Source of the DNA: Pseudomonadota bacterium
GTDB taxonomy: Bacteria > Desulfobacterota > Desulfobacteria > Desulfobacterales > Desulfobacteraceae
Direction: 5' to 3'
NCBI GenBank assembly: GCA_018821535.1
Contig: JAHJLV010000008.1
Location: 62,001-126,000, forward strand
DNA: 64,000 nucleotides
In this document: positions 25,978 through 33,982 of the stretch, piece after piece
Layout of the letters: each line of letters opens with the position of its first letter
Numbering within the stretch: position 1 is the first letter of the stretch
Made by a program: the position numbers and the translations under genes
Notes under the pieces: model-generated
Seen by the model: only the letters and a program-made list of their open reading frames with translations
Told to the model about the DNA's origin: nothing
Databases searched by the model: none

Positions 25978-26485
25978 CCTCAGTACCGTTTTTGGCTGAT
26001 TTTGAAGTTTTTTTTGATATTTCCTCCTGCATTATTTTAGCTGCATCATGGGTTGCTTTAAGGTAGTCACTTACCTTTTTATATAGCTCATGGCTGGCAT
26101 CCTCAATACCAAGTAAATGTTCATTATTTTCCAGACCTTTTTCAGGATCTTTGAACCGTTTTATGATGCCCTGATGCTCTATTATAACCTTTGTGATATT
26201 TGAATTGCCAGTATCACGCGACGGCTCGTTTTTAGACAATGAATTATTCTCTATTTGTGATTTTGAAACATCATTATAAATAGGGCCGTCACCATCAATC
26301 AACCAGTTTAAATTCACATTTAATGATTTTATTGTCTTTAAATAAATATCAAATGGGATTGAACCTGTTTTTTTTCTATTTGCAAGTGCACTAGGCTTCA
26401 TACCAATGGCTTCTGCAACTTCAGCATCGGTTTTTACATTAAGAATTAACTTCATTCTTTCTAAAGTATTTTCAAAATTATTCAC
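25964..26485 (-). CDS. CI-type prophage repressor
   Basis: The protein has 173 residues. Residues 5-65 form the Phage_CI helix-turn-helix: LNVKTDAEVAEAIGMKPSALANRKKTGSIPFD, followed by LNWLIDGDGPIY. The rest is helical and lacks the S24 serine-protease half of LexA-like repressors, so induction is not by RecA-stimulated self-cleavage in the usual way. It is read leftward, divergent from the early lytic genes, as in Mu-like phages. Two palindromes between it and the first lytic gene are probable operators. The downstream PAS-like partner may supply the induction signal. Confidence 0.85.
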   Translation of the reverse strand: MNNFENTLERMKLILNVKTDAEVAEAIGMKPSALANRKKTGSIPFDIYLKTIKSLNVNLNWLIDGDGPIYNDVSKSQIENNSLSKNEPSRDTGNSNITKVIIEHQGIIKRFKDPEKGLENNEHLLGIEDASHELYKKVSDYLKATHDAAKIMQEEISKKTSKSAKNGTEDGNA

Positions 26486-26510
26486 TTTTTCTAAAGTTTT
26501 CCCTTGACTG

Positions 26511-26558
26511 CATCATTTTTTATGATGTAAACAGTTAACAGGTTTAAGTTTTAACCTG
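26511..26558. promoter_or_regulatory. Divergent operator region of the prophage
   Basis: Two palindromes lie between repressor and first lytic gene: CATCAT-5-ATGATG at 26511-26527, and CAGGTT-8-AACCTG at 26539-26558. A TTGACT at 26504 may be a -35 element. Direct CTAAAGT copies occur near 26461 and 26491 (the first inside the repressor gene). Such paired dyads fit repressor and Ner-type binding sites. Confidence 0.5.
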
Positions 26559-26596
26559 ATAAAAAATTACATTACTTTTTTAAGGGACGTTTTGCA

Positions 26597-27070
26597 ATGA
26601 CAAAAATTCACACATCTTATGACCAGAGATGGGTACAAGCGAACCTTCCACTGGCAGAAATTAAGTCTTTTAATTGTTCTGCTGGCAGTTTCAGAAGGAA
26701 GGAAGCTGTGCAGGAGGCTTTGTGTCGGGCGCTTAAGCGCAGCATGCTATCCAGAGAGGAAGTGGCAGATGAGATGTCCAGGTTGGTTGGAGAAAAAATA
26801 TCAGTGAGCCATATCGCCAACTGGACGGCAGAATCAAAAAACGGCTGGCGGTTGCCATTGGAATATACAGCGGCATTAACCCATATATTAAATGACACTG
26901 GAATTGTGAAAGCCGCGCTCCTTGGATCTGGAATTAATATCCTGGATGACAAGGAAATGGCCCTTTATGAAATTGGCAAAGCAATTGAAGACAAGCGCGA
27001 AAATGATGCCAAATTAAGAGAAAGCCGCGATAGGTTGAAACAGCTGCAGTTGATGAGAGGAGGCAGATGA
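26597..27070 (+). CDS. Early phage DNA-binding protein (157 aa)
   Basis: This is the first gene right of the operators, with AAGGGACG before the ATG. The sequence resembles a conserved protein of Mu-like prophages: SREEVADEMSRLVGEKISVSHIANWTAESKNGWRLPLEY at 50-90 is a helix-turn-helix, and the C-terminal 50 residues are a charged helix. I infer a regulator acting on early transcription. Its stop overlaps the next start by four bases. Confidence 0.65.
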   Translation: MTKIHTSYDQRWVQANLPLAEIKSFNCSAGSFRRKEAVQEALCRALKRSMLSREEVADEMSRLVGEKISVSHIANWTAESKNGWRLPLEYTAALTHILNDTGIVKAALLGSGINILDDKEMALYEIGKAIEDKRENDAKLRESRDRLKQLQLMRGGR

Positions 27071-27267
27071 TGGCATGTGTAGAGGTTAGGGTCTGGATGG
27101 TCCGCAAAGGGATCAAGCCAGGCGCTATTATAAAAGGATACGGGGTGTCTGCCCAGTTTCTGGATAGATACCTTAAAGGCAAAGCAACATCAAAGCCCCT
27201 TACTGAATATTTTATCGGCGAAGGATGTCCTGAAAAACTTTTTAACAACGGCAAAGTGGTCGCATAG
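27067..27267 (+). CDS. Small Ner-like or helix-turn-helix protein (66 aa)
   Basis: The gene is coupled to the previous one by an ATGA overlap, with GAGGAGGC just upstream. The sequence WMVRKGIKPGAIIKGYGVSAQFLDRYLKGKATSKPLTEYF fits a short helix-turn-helix in which the second helix is QFLDRYLKGK. In Mu-like phages a Ner-type protein at this place lowers early transcription and blocks the repressor promoter; that is the likely role here. Confidence 0.6.
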   Translation: MMACVEVRVWMVRKGIKPGAIIKGYGVSAQFLDRYLKGKATSKPLTEYFIGEGCPEKLFNNGKVVA

Positions 27268-27275
27268 GAGGCAAA

Positions 27276-27461
27276 ATGGATGGTTATGATTATTCAATGA
27301 TCATTATTTCTGCAGGTGTTGCTCTTCGGATTGTATCAAGCAGTCTATTTGATTTTTTAGCTTGGAAACGGAATTGTCAAAAAGAATCCTCAAACACAGA
27401 GCAAAAATCATTATCTGAATCAGAGCAAAAATTAGATAGAAATACCAGAGATCATTTTTAA
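27276..27461 (+). CDS. Small protein with N-terminal membrane segment (61 aa)
   Basis: AGGAGGC precedes the ATG. Residues 7-28 (SMIIISAGVALRIVSSSLFDFL) are hydrophobic and are followed by a polar Glu/Ser/Lys tail. Membrane-bound early proteins of this size occur in Mu-like phages with unknown roles. No family is recognised. Confidence 0.5.
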   Translation: MDGYDYSMIIISAGVALRIVSSSLFDFLAWKRNCQKESSNTEQKSLSESEQKLDRNTRDHF

Positions 27462-27490
27462 AAAATTGGACATGAGGAAGGGTCTTATAC

Positions 27491-27655
27491 GTGAAAAACA
27501 AATCTCCAAGGATAATAATCACAACAGCGAAAAGCTCAGCACTCGCTTTGGCAGCAAAATGTAAAAGGATGTCACTGTATGAATGTTTATTCTGGTCCAT
27601 TGGTTTTGTAATTATCAAAAAAAACATCAAAAATAAAGGGATAAAAAATGGCTGA
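27491..27655 (+). CDS. Very small phage ORF (54 aa, GTG start)
   Basis: A GTG start with GAGGAAGG upstream gives a basic peptide (VKNKSPRIIITTAK at the front, then an Ala/Leu helix and KKNIKNKGIKNG at the end). It overlaps the next gene by eight bases, as is common in this packed early operon. There is no homology that I can name; it may be a translated leader or a small membrane-associated peptide. Confidence 0.35.
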   Translation: MKNKSPRIIITTAKSSALALAAKCKRMSLYECLFWSIGFVIIKKNIKNKGIKNG

Positions 27656-28484
27656 AACACTGGTACAAATGATTCAGGAAGGCAAGGATATCAGCACCAC
27701 GTTGACTGATACGGAGCGGGAACGGTTTGATGTGTGTGAACAGGTGATCAAGAAGGGGCTTGGAACCTTTCTTGATGTTGGATGCTCTTTGGCTGAGATT
27801 CGGGATAACCGGCTTTATCGTGAAACCCACAAGACCTTTGAAAAATATTGTAAAGAAATATGGGATTTGAGTAAGGGGTATGCAACTCAACAGATATGCG
27901 GGTATGAAGCTGTCACCCTTCTGGAATCAAAAATGGTTGCAATTGCAACCAAAAACAAATCTGAAGATACCGACCAAGGTGAAGAAAAATGCACGGACTG
28001 CCCGCACCGCAAGGCTCTTGCAAACAAAGACAAAGGCGTAAAGATCCCGGGTGAATTCGGCAAATGCACCCGCCCAGAAGGTTTGTGCGAAAAACACACC
28101 CAGCCGGAAGACCCTGCCCGGCAGGAGATTGTCCTGCCAATAAACGAAGCCCAGACCCGGCCTTTGACAAAATTGGCTCCGGATGACCAGGTCAAAGCAT
28201 GGGGCCTTGTCCTGCAATGGCTCAATGATGGCAAAAAGCTCACTGCCGGGCTGGTCAATAAAGCCGCAAAGGAAGTCAAAGGCGAAGCTATTGTCAGAAA
28301 GGTGGCAAACACCCAGCAGGCCGTAGATAAAACCACCCTGGTCAGCCAGATATTCAAAAAACAGTACCAGGTGATGCTGGATGTCATCTCTGCAGAGCGC
28401 AACACCAATTATGCCACATCATCACCAAAAGTAATGGTCCAGTATCTTGAAAAAATGATTGAAGTCATCAAAATGGATAATTAA
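27648..28484 (+). CDS. ParB/KorB-like phage protein with a cysteine cluster (278 aa)
   Basis: Residues 20-90 resemble early phage proteins in which an organism-wide DNA-binding helical domain follows a DUF3102-like start. A cysteine cluster (CTDCPHRKAL, then GKCTRPEGLCEKH near 115-150) may bind zinc. The segment INEAQTRPLTKLAPDDQVKAWGLVLQW is the kind of linker seen in ParB/KorB-like and phage replication-region proteins. It directly precedes the transposase (2-base gap). I infer a DNA-binding accessory role in the early region. Confidence 0.55.
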   Translation: MAETLVQMIQEGKDISTTLTDTERERFDVCEQVIKKGLGTFLDVGCSLAEIRDNRLYRETHKTFEKYCKEIWDLSKGYATQQICGYEAVTLLESKMVAIATKNKSEDTDQGEEKCTDCPHRKALANKDKGVKIPGEFGKCTRPEGLCEKHTQPEDPARQEIVLPINEAQTRPLTKLAPDDQVKAWGLVLQWLNDGKKLTAGLVNKAAKEVKGEAIVRKVANTQQAVDKTTLVSQIFKKQYQVMLDVISAERNTNYATSSPKVMVQYLEKMIEVIKMDN

Positions 28485-28486
28485 TC

Positions 28487-30598
28487 ATGTCTCTTGTCGC
28501 AGAATCAGAAATTTGCAGCGCCCTGGGCGTTGGATCAAAAGCAGTCCAGCTTCGGGCGGTATCAGAGAGCTGGCCGATTGTAAAAAAACACAAACAAGGC
28601 GGCAGTGAGCGTCTATATATAATGGACATGCTGCCGATCCCGGTCAGGAAAAACCTGGTACAGTATCACGGATCGGTCAGGATGTATGACACCCTGATTC
28701 CGGAAAAATCAAAGCAGATCGGCATGGCCAAGTTCCAGCTTGTAAAGGCATTCCGGATTGCAAAAGAACAGGCCCCCTGGGGCGGCAAGGCAGAAGCTGC
28801 TGCAAATTTTCTGCTGGCATATAATGCCGGGGTGCTGATGCCGGATGTATTTGAGCAGCTTGGCGTGATTGCCGAACGCACCCTGGATGCCCTGGACAAA
28901 AGACTGCGTGATCATAACGATGATTACCTGTCAATCTGCGATGGCCGGGGCGGATGGAAGAAACACGGCACCACAAAATATAAAGACCGCAATTTATCCG
29001 AACAGGCAAAAGCCATCTTCCTGAAATGTTATCTGCACCCATCCAGGCCCACTGTGATCATGTCCATCCGGGCCGCCCTGATGACGCTTGAAAAAATCGG
29101 TTCCGACGAACAGCCCGGGGAAAGTACCTTCCGCCGGTGGCTTAAAGATTTTAAGAAAAATAATTCCCATGTGATCTGCCTGGCGAGGGATGGCATGAAA
29201 GCCTATACCGACAATTACGGCCCGTACGGCACACGGGACGCCAGCCTGCTTGAGGTTGGGCAATGCCTGGTAGCAGATGGCAAGACCCTGAACTTTAACA
29301 TCGCACATCCAGACACCGGACGTCCCACACGCATGAAGCTGATTGTGTTTTTTGACTGGGCAAGCCGATACCCGGCTGGCTGGCAGATCATGCTGGAAGA
29401 AAACACCATGGCCATTATGGCAGCATTCCGGAACGCCGTGGAGACCCTGGGCAAATATCCGGCATGTGTGTATCTTGATAACGGCAAGGCGTTTAAATCC
29501 AAAGTCTTCATGGAGACGGATCCGGATTTTGAAGAATTAACCGGGCTGTATGGCAGGGTGGGCACGGCCGTAACTTTTGCAAAGCCATACAATGGCCGGG
29601 CCAAGGTGGTTGAGCGCTTTTTCTTGACCGTACAGAATCAGCTTGAGTTCATGATCCCGTCGTATTGCGGTGACAGCATCCAGACAAAGCCTGCCTGGAT
29701 GCACAGAAACGAAAAATTCCACAAAGCCTGGCACGAGGCCAGAACGCAAGAATGGCTCCCCACTATCCGGGAAGCTGCGCACATTATCGGCGCTTATTTT
29801 AAATGGTATGGATCACAGCCGCACGAGGATCTTCCTGCACCACCGTCCCAGATATTTCTGGCCGGACGAGGCCCCGGCATTGATCCATTACAGCTGAACA
29901 ATGATTTTCTATGGCGCAAGGAATTGTCACCGCGCAACTGCCGGGTCCGGCTCTGGAACATTGATTACGAATCTGACTGCCTGCATGGGCTGGCACGAAA
30001 TCATAAGATTATCGCAAAATACAATACTGCTGATCTTGGCAGGATCTGGTGTTATACCGACACCGGCCATTATCTTGGGGAAGCTTATCCGGTTCAGGCC
30101 CTGCACCCCATGGCCAGCCTGTTCGGTGACCAGGTATCTGTGGATCAGGTCAAAGACCACAATAAACGCCTGGCAAAACTCAAAAAACAGACCCGGCAGA
30201 ACCTTGCAGATCTGGGCGTCAGCCATGAAAGCCAGGATGCGCTGGACATCCTTCCGTTTGCGCAGATTGCTCAGAAAGCCCCCATCATGAATAGACATAC
30301 ACCGGCAGGATCCACCATGAAAAAGCTGCCTGAAACAACCCCAAAAGAAATCAAGCGCCTGGAAGCCATTGCCCAGGTCGCAAAAGAAGAACAGCAGAAA
30401 GAACCTGCCATCCCCCGGCCCAAATACTGGTCCGGAGATCTGGAACATTATGAATGGTGTTTTGAACTTGTCTATAAACATAACCTGCAGCCTGATCTTG
30501 AGGACCGCCGGTTTATGAAAGAATTTGAGTCCGCTGCAGTGTTTAAGGATTACCGGCAGCGGTTTGAGGATTTAAAAGCAATTTATAACATAAATTAA
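28487..30598 (+). CDS. MuA-type DDE transposase
   Basis: The protein has 703 residues (MuA: 663). The N-terminal part has Mu-type DNA-binding domains. The catalytic core carries the DDE triad at D264 (VADGKTL), D331 (YLDNGKAF) and E376 (KVVERFF), with spacings close to Mu's 269/336/392. The C-terminal 130 residues (from about 560), after a Lys-rich region, would bind MuB. It inserts and replicates the phage genome by transposition. It is coupled tightly to its neighbours and lies in the usual A-then-B order. Confidence 0.95.
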   Translation: MSLVAESEICSALGVGSKAVQLRAVSESWPIVKKHKQGGSERLYIMDMLPIPVRKNLVQYHGSVRMYDTLIPEKSKQIGMAKFQLVKAFRIAKEQAPWGGKAEAAANFLLAYNAGVLMPDVFEQLGVIAERTLDALDKRLRDHNDDYLSICDGRGGWKKHGTTKYKDRNLSEQAKAIFLKCYLHPSRPTVIMSIRAALMTLEKIGSDEQPGESTFRRWLKDFKKNNSHVICLARDGMKAYTDNYGPYGTRDASLLEVGQCLVADGKTLNFNIAHPDTGRPTRMKLIVFFDWASRYPAGWQIMLEENTMAIMAAFRNAVETLGKYPACVYLDNGKAFKSKVFMETDPDFEELTGLYGRVGTAVTFAKPYNGRAKVVERFFLTVQNQLEFMIPSYCGDSIQTKPAWMHRNEKFHKAWHEARTQEWLPTIREAAHIIGAYFKWYGSQPHEDLPAPPSQIFLAGRGPGIDPLQLNNDFLWRKELSPRNCRVRLWNIDYESDCLHGLARNHKIIAKYNTADLGRIWCYTDTGHYLGEAYPVQALHPMASLFGDQVSVDQVKDHNKRLAKLKKQTRQNLADLGVSHESQDALDILPFAQIAQKAPIMNRHTPAGSTMKKLPETTPKEIKRLEAIAQVAKEEQQKEPAIPRPKYWSGDLEHYEWCFELVYKHNLQPDLEDRRFMKEFESAAVFKDYRQRFEDLKAIYNIN

Positions 30599-30610
30599 AA
30601 AGGAGGATCA

Positions 30611-31327
30611 TTGAAAAACATTTTTATTGAAACCCGGCGTGTGGCGCTTTTTCGCGAGGCTGTAAAAGTTGTGCTGGATACGGAAAAAGGCCAGCCCGGC
30701 CTGATGGTTGTCTGGGGCTTTGCCGGTATGGGCAAAACCGAAGCATCCCGGAAGTTGGCCGTGGAAAAGCACCAGAGTGTTGTGTATGTCCGGGTGATGC
30801 AGGACTGGACACCCAGAGCCATGCTTGCCGCCATCTGTGTTGAGCTGAACGGCATGAAACCCACCCGCGTGGAGCTTGCAAAACGGGCCATCATTGAAGA
30901 GCTGGAGCGCAGCCCGAAACTGATATTCATGGATGAGGCGGACCGGCTGAACATCTCCCTGGTGGAACACCTGCGGGATATCCACGATGAAAGCGGCGCA
31001 CCCATTGCCATGATCGGCGAACCCAGCCTGTACGGCAGCCTGACTGCCCGCCGCAGGATCTGGGACCGGGTCACCCAGGTGGTGGAATTCGGCCCGGTGA
31101 TCACAGATGATGTGGTGATGTTCGGTATGAAAGCCTGTGATCTGAAAGTCAAAGCAGAGGCTGCAGCAGAACTGGTCCGCAGATGTCAGGGATCTTTCCG
31201 GCTGCTTTATCATTTGATGAAGGATCTGGAACGTCAGGCAAAGGCAAACAAAATGGATGCGGTTGAACTGGAAATGGTCGAAGCCCTGCCGGATCGGCGC
31301 AAGGCACCGACAAAGGAGTCCAGATGA
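30611..31327 (+). CDS. MuB-type AAA+ target-DNA activator
   Basis: The start is TTG with AGGAGG upstream. Of 238 residues, Walker A GFAGMGKT (36-43) and Walker B LIFMDEAD (104-111) are clear, with a sensor region RRIWDRVTQVVEF. In Mu, MuB is an ATP-dependent DNA-binding protein that selects target DNA and stimulates MuA; it also gives target immunity. The protein is shorter than MuB of Mu (312 residues) and lacks the N-terminal helix-turn-helix region, as in B3-like phages. Confidence 0.9.
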   Translation: MKNIFIETRRVALFREAVKVVLDTEKGQPGLMVVWGFAGMGKTEASRKLAVEKHQSVVYVRVMQDWTPRAMLAAICVELNGMKPTRVELAKRAIIEELERSPKLIFMDEADRLNISLVEHLRDIHDESGAPIAMIGEPSLYGSLTARRRIWDRVTQVVEFGPVITDDVVMFGMKACDLKVKAEAAAELVRRCQGSFRLLYHLMKDLERQAKANKMDAVELEMVEALPDRRKAPTKESR

Positions 31328-31920
31328 AGGAGTCCACATTGAACGCAACCCAGATGGTCAGAAACTATGCCGCAGCCAACGGCATCATCCGTAAAAAAGA
31401 CGTCCGGATAGCATTGAACTTGTCCATTGATCAGACAGCCTATGCTTTTGATACGCTCAAGCGACAGGGATATATCAGCCAGATTAAACACGGGATGTAC
31501 AAGTTCTGTGAGGCTGTTGAAAAGCCCGGCGCAGATATCAATGACAAGATCTGGAAAGCCATGAAAGTATCCGGGACATTTACCATGCATGATATTGCAA
31601 AGCTGGCTGAATCAACGGTCAATTATGTTTACAAGCGGTTTCGTTTTTTCCGGGCACAAGGATATATCCAGCAGTACGGAGTCAAGCGGACCGGCAGAAC
31701 CAGCCAGATGAAGCTGTGGCGGCTCACATTAAGCGGCAAGGAAAAAGCGCTTGCACCCAACGAGGAAGAGTTCACGCCGGACCCGTTTGTCATGGCGGCA
31801 GTCAATCTGAATCGTCTGATTTGCTCCGGGGTAGCTATCCGGGATCATGAGGCTGGAAAACAGGCGCTTGAGTTCTGTGACCAGATAAGAAAAGGCCTGG
31901 AAGATGCAGCAACATCTTAA
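31324..31920 (+). CDS. Winged-helix DNA-binding protein of the early operon (198 aa)
   Basis: The ATGA overlap with the MuB gene indicates translational coupling. It appears to contain two consecutive winged-helix units: one at 10-55 (ATQMVRNYAAANGIIRKKDVRIAL then YAFDTLKRQGYISQI) and one at 75-115 (DIAKLAESTVNYVYKRFRFFRAQGYIQ). A conserved transcription or replication accessory role in transposable phages is inferred. The end of the gene is inside a strong hairpin. Confidence 0.65.
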   Translation: MKESTLNATQMVRNYAAANGIIRKKDVRIALNLSIDQTAYAFDTLKRQGYISQIKHGMYKFCEAVEKPGADINDKIWKAMKVSGTFTMHDIAKLAESTVNYVYKRFRFFRAQGYIQQYGVKRTGRTSQMKLWRLTLSGKEKALAPNEEEFTPDPFVMAAVNLNRLICSGVAIRDHEAGKQALEFCDQIRKGLEDAATS

Positions 31921-31975
31921 CCAGGCCTGAAAAGGATAACACAAGGCAATGGTATCCATCCTGGATGCCATTGTC
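31893..31975 (+). promoter_or_regulatory. Two successive RNA hairpins inside the early operon
   Basis: The first stem (31893-31928) spans the stop codon: AGGCCTGG and AAGATG pair with CATCTT and CCAGGCCT. The second (31945-31975) pairs GGCAATGGTATCC with GGATGCCATTGTC (two G-U pairs in RNA). No long T tract follows, and the ribosome binding site AGGAGGT of the next gene begins at 31981. They may be RNase processing sites or control translation of the zinc-ribbon gene. Confidence 0.55.
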
Positions 31976-31991
31976 AAGAAAGGAGGTAATT

Positions 31992-32207
31992 TTGAATAGA
32001 TTTGTAACCGGAATATTTGCACCGCAACAACGGAAAATCAAAAGACACAGCTATCTTATCCGGATGTACTGCCCGGACTGCCATCAGTTCAAACAGGTCA
32101 CCAACTCCGGCCTGCCCTGTAAGGATTGCGGATCAAACAACATCACCCTGGCAAGTAACTGGAAACCGGATCTGCATGTGATCCCGGGAGGCAAAAATGT
32201 TAGCTGA
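31992..32207 (+). CDS. Small zinc-ribbon protein (71 aa)
   Basis: The start TTG at 31992 is selected because AGGAGGT lies five bases upstream; the ORF can be read from an earlier ATG at 31965 that lacks an RBS. The sequence has YCPDCHQFKQ and LPCKDCGS, two CxxC knuckles of a zinc ribbon, within basic surroundings (QQRKIKRHSYLIR). It may bind nucleic acid or protein partners. Its end overlaps the next small gene. Confidence 0.65.
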   Translation: MNRFVTGIFAPQQRKIKRHSYLIRMYCPDCHQFKQVTNSGLPCKDCGSNNITLASNWKPDLHVIPGGKNVS

Positions 32208-32334
32208 TATATGGGCCGTGATCTGGTCTGATGCTTACCCATGGGTGGTGTACCGGGAGTGTGTCGGATTAAGCCTGCTTTATTTTACAATTGATTTTTT
32301 CCGCAAGGAGAAAGGCAAAAATGATCCCAAATAG
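32197..32334 (+). CDS. Small membrane protein (45 aa)
   Basis: The ATG at 32197 follows GGGAGG. It overlaps the zinc-ribbon gene by 11 bases and the GemA gene by 14. The sequence (MLADIWAVIWSDAYPWVVYRECVG, then LSLLYFTIDFF) is rich in aromatic and hydrophobic residues and ends RKEKGKNDPK, consistent with one membrane helix and a positive inner tail. It is too small for ordinary ORF calling, but its RBS and overlaps on both sides argue that it is real. Confidence 0.55.
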   Translation: MLADIWAVIWSDAYPWVVYRECVGLSLLYFTIDFFRKEKGKNDPK

Positions 32335-32725
32335 CAAAAAAGCCGTGATCCATATTGCCAAGGCACAGACCGGAATGACCGAGGATGAATATCGGGATCT
32401 GCTTGGCAGCGTCGGCGCAGAATCATCAAAGGATCTGAACAGCAGAACATTTGACCAGGTCATGTCAAAGTTTGAGGCCCTGGGCTTTAAAACCACCACA
32501 AAGACCCGCACCATCCGCAAGGTCAGCAATCTGCCGAAAAACAAAAAAGCGCTGATGAAAAAGCTGGAAGCTATGCTGCTGGATATGGATCTGCCCTGGT
32601 CGTATGTGGACAGCATTGCCAGAAAACGATTTGGCAAGGATGCTGCCCAGTGGCTGGAAGGTGATGAGCTGTACAAGCTGGTACAGATGATGGCGGTCTA
32701 TCAGAAGCGTAAAAGGAAAGCATGA
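32321..32725 (+). CDS. gemA: GemA/gp16-like regulatory protein
   Basis: The ATG at 32321 has AAGGAGAAAGG upstream and gives 134 residues. The opening IHIAKAQTGMTEDEYRDLLGSV, with GVESSKDL-like and LPW..YVDSIARKRFG motifs, matches the gp16/GemA family (DUF1018). In Mu, GemA changes host gene expression and DNA supercoiling in the early stage. It is a reliable marker of Mu-like phages. Confidence 0.85.
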   Translation: MIPNSKKAVIHIAKAQTGMTEDEYRDLLGSVGAESSKDLNSRTFDQVMSKFEALGFKTTTKTRTIRKVSNLPKNKKALMKKLEAMLLDMDLPWSYVDSIARKRFGKDAAQWLEGDELYKLVQMMAVYQKRKRKA

Positions 32726-32726
32726 A

Positions 32727-33179
32727 ATGAAACCAAGCTTAGACACATTTCGAAAATTTTTACAGGCCCGCATTGATGAAAAAAGGAGACAGCAAATGCC
32801 CCAACAAAAACGCAGAATGATCATTTTAACAGAGAATGGAAAGAAAAAGTGGTGTGCAAAATGCCAGGATTATCACCCTGCGGATCTTTCCACCTTTTAT
32901 CAGGATTTAAGGAGCAAGACCGGCCTGTCATCCTGGTGCCGGAAAAGCCAGGTAAAAGGAACTCAAAGCAAGGAACCTGATGTAGTAACGTCAACAGAAA
33001 CTCCACAAGTTGAGATCCAGGATAAAGCAGCGGTTCTGGAGCTGGATTTCAGCGAATACACATGCCTGCACGAATGGCTGGTGAATGAAGCCTGGGCCAA
33101 TGTGCGCACACCGACCGAGCAGGCTATGTGGCTTATAATGTCAGGCAAAAAGGAGAAAGAGCAGCATGAAATTAGATGA
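32727..33179 (+). CDS. Zinc-binding phage protein (150 aa)
   Basis: A zinc-finger-like pair, WCAKCQDYHPADLSTFYQDLRSKTGLSSWCRKS at about 42-75, resembles the 'synapse/HNH-associated' finger found in phage proteins. The C-terminal part (105-150) has a W-rich helix (CLHEWLVNEAWANVRTPTEQAMW). A second start at 32796 also has an AAGGAG site, so a shorter form may be made. Its end overlaps the DUF3164 gene by 14 bases. The role is unknown. Confidence 0.6.
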   Translation: MKPSLDTFRKFLQARIDEKRRQQMPQQKRRMIILTENGKKKWCAKCQDYHPADLSTFYQDLRSKTGLSSWCRKSQVKGTQSKEPDVVTSTETPQVEIQDKAAVLELDFSEYTCLHEWLVNEAWANVRTPTEQAMWLIMSGKKEKEQHEIR

Positions 33180-33771
33180 TTATATGATGGATGCCCAGGG
33201 GCGGCTGGTGCACATGGATCAGGTCAAAGAGATCGACAAAACCCGTGACGGCCTTGTCAAATACCTGATTGAAAATGCCCTGGCTGTACAGAAAAAGATG
33301 GGCGAGTATAAAAACAACGCCATGTCTGAAATTGAGGCGTTTGTGGATCTTTCTGCCCAGGAATATGATGTGAAGCTTGGCGGCAAAAAAGGCAACCTGA
33401 ACCTGCTGAGCTTTGACGGTAAATACAAAGTGCAGGTGCAGATCGCGGAATACATGACATTTGATGAGCGGCTGCAGGTGGCAAAACAGATGGTGGATGA
33501 ATGCCTGACCAACTGGACAGAAGGCAGTCGATCCGAGATCAAGACCATCATCACAGATGCATTCCAGGTCAACCAGGAAGGCAAGATCAATATCCGGCGC
33601 ATCCTTGCCCTGCGGCGGCTGGATATCAAAGATCCGCTGTGGCTCAAAGCCATGCAGGCAATATCCGACAGTCTGCAGGTGGTGGGTTCCAAGTCCTATA
33701 TGCGCCTGTATGAACGCATCGGCAACCAGGATGCCTGGAAAAACATCAGTCTTGATTTTGCATCGTTATAA
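33166..33771 (+). CDS. DUF3164 phage protein
   Basis: The 201-residue protein matches DUF3164 of transposable phages: DAQGRLVHMDQVKEIDKTRDGLV, SEIEAFVDLSAQEYDVKLGGKKGN, FDGKYKVQVQIAEYMTFDERLQVAKQMVDECL. It lies where Mu carries Gam, and no Gam-type end-binding protein is seen in this prophage. A replacement of the Gam function is conceivable but unproven. Confidence 0.8.
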   Translation: MKLDDYMMDAQGRLVHMDQVKEIDKTRDGLVKYLIENALAVQKKMGEYKNNAMSEIEAFVDLSAQEYDVKLGGKKGNLNLLSFDGKYKVQVQIAEYMTFDERLQVAKQMVDECLTNWTEGSRSEIKTIITDAFQVNQEGKINIRRILALRRLDIKDPLWLKAMQAISDSLQVVGSKSYMRLYERIGNQDAWKNISLDFASL

Positions 33772-33784
33772 GGAGAAAACCATT

Positions 33785-33982
33785 ATGCAAAGAACACCTG
33801 CAAATATATGCTGCACATCCATTGATGATGCCCGAAGTTCTTTTTATCATACAGACGATCTTGAGCTGCTCAAGAATGCCATCCGATACGAACTGAAACA
33901 CGGCAACCGGAAAGGCATGATCAAGATCCTTAAATCCAAAATCAGGCAGCTTGAAAACAGCCAGCGGAGCCACGGGCAATGA
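33785..33982 (+). CDS. Small phage protein (65 aa)
   Basis: The frame is open far upstream inside the DUF3164 gene, but AAGGAGAAAACC before the ATG at 33785 sets the start. The product has a Cys-Cys pair near the N-terminus, then basic helices (AIRYELKHGNRKGMIKILKSKIRQLENSQ) that could be a coiled coil. No family is recognised. Its stop overlaps the next gene by four bases (ATGA). Confidence 0.55.
   Translation: MQRTPANICCTSIDDARSSFYHTDDLELLKNAIRYELKHGNRKGMIKILKSKIRQLENSQRSHGQ

Noticed and set aside
29927..30481. 184-codon - strand frame inside the transposase gene
   Set aside because: The MuA frame with its DDE triad is certain, and the reverse frame has no recognisable features.
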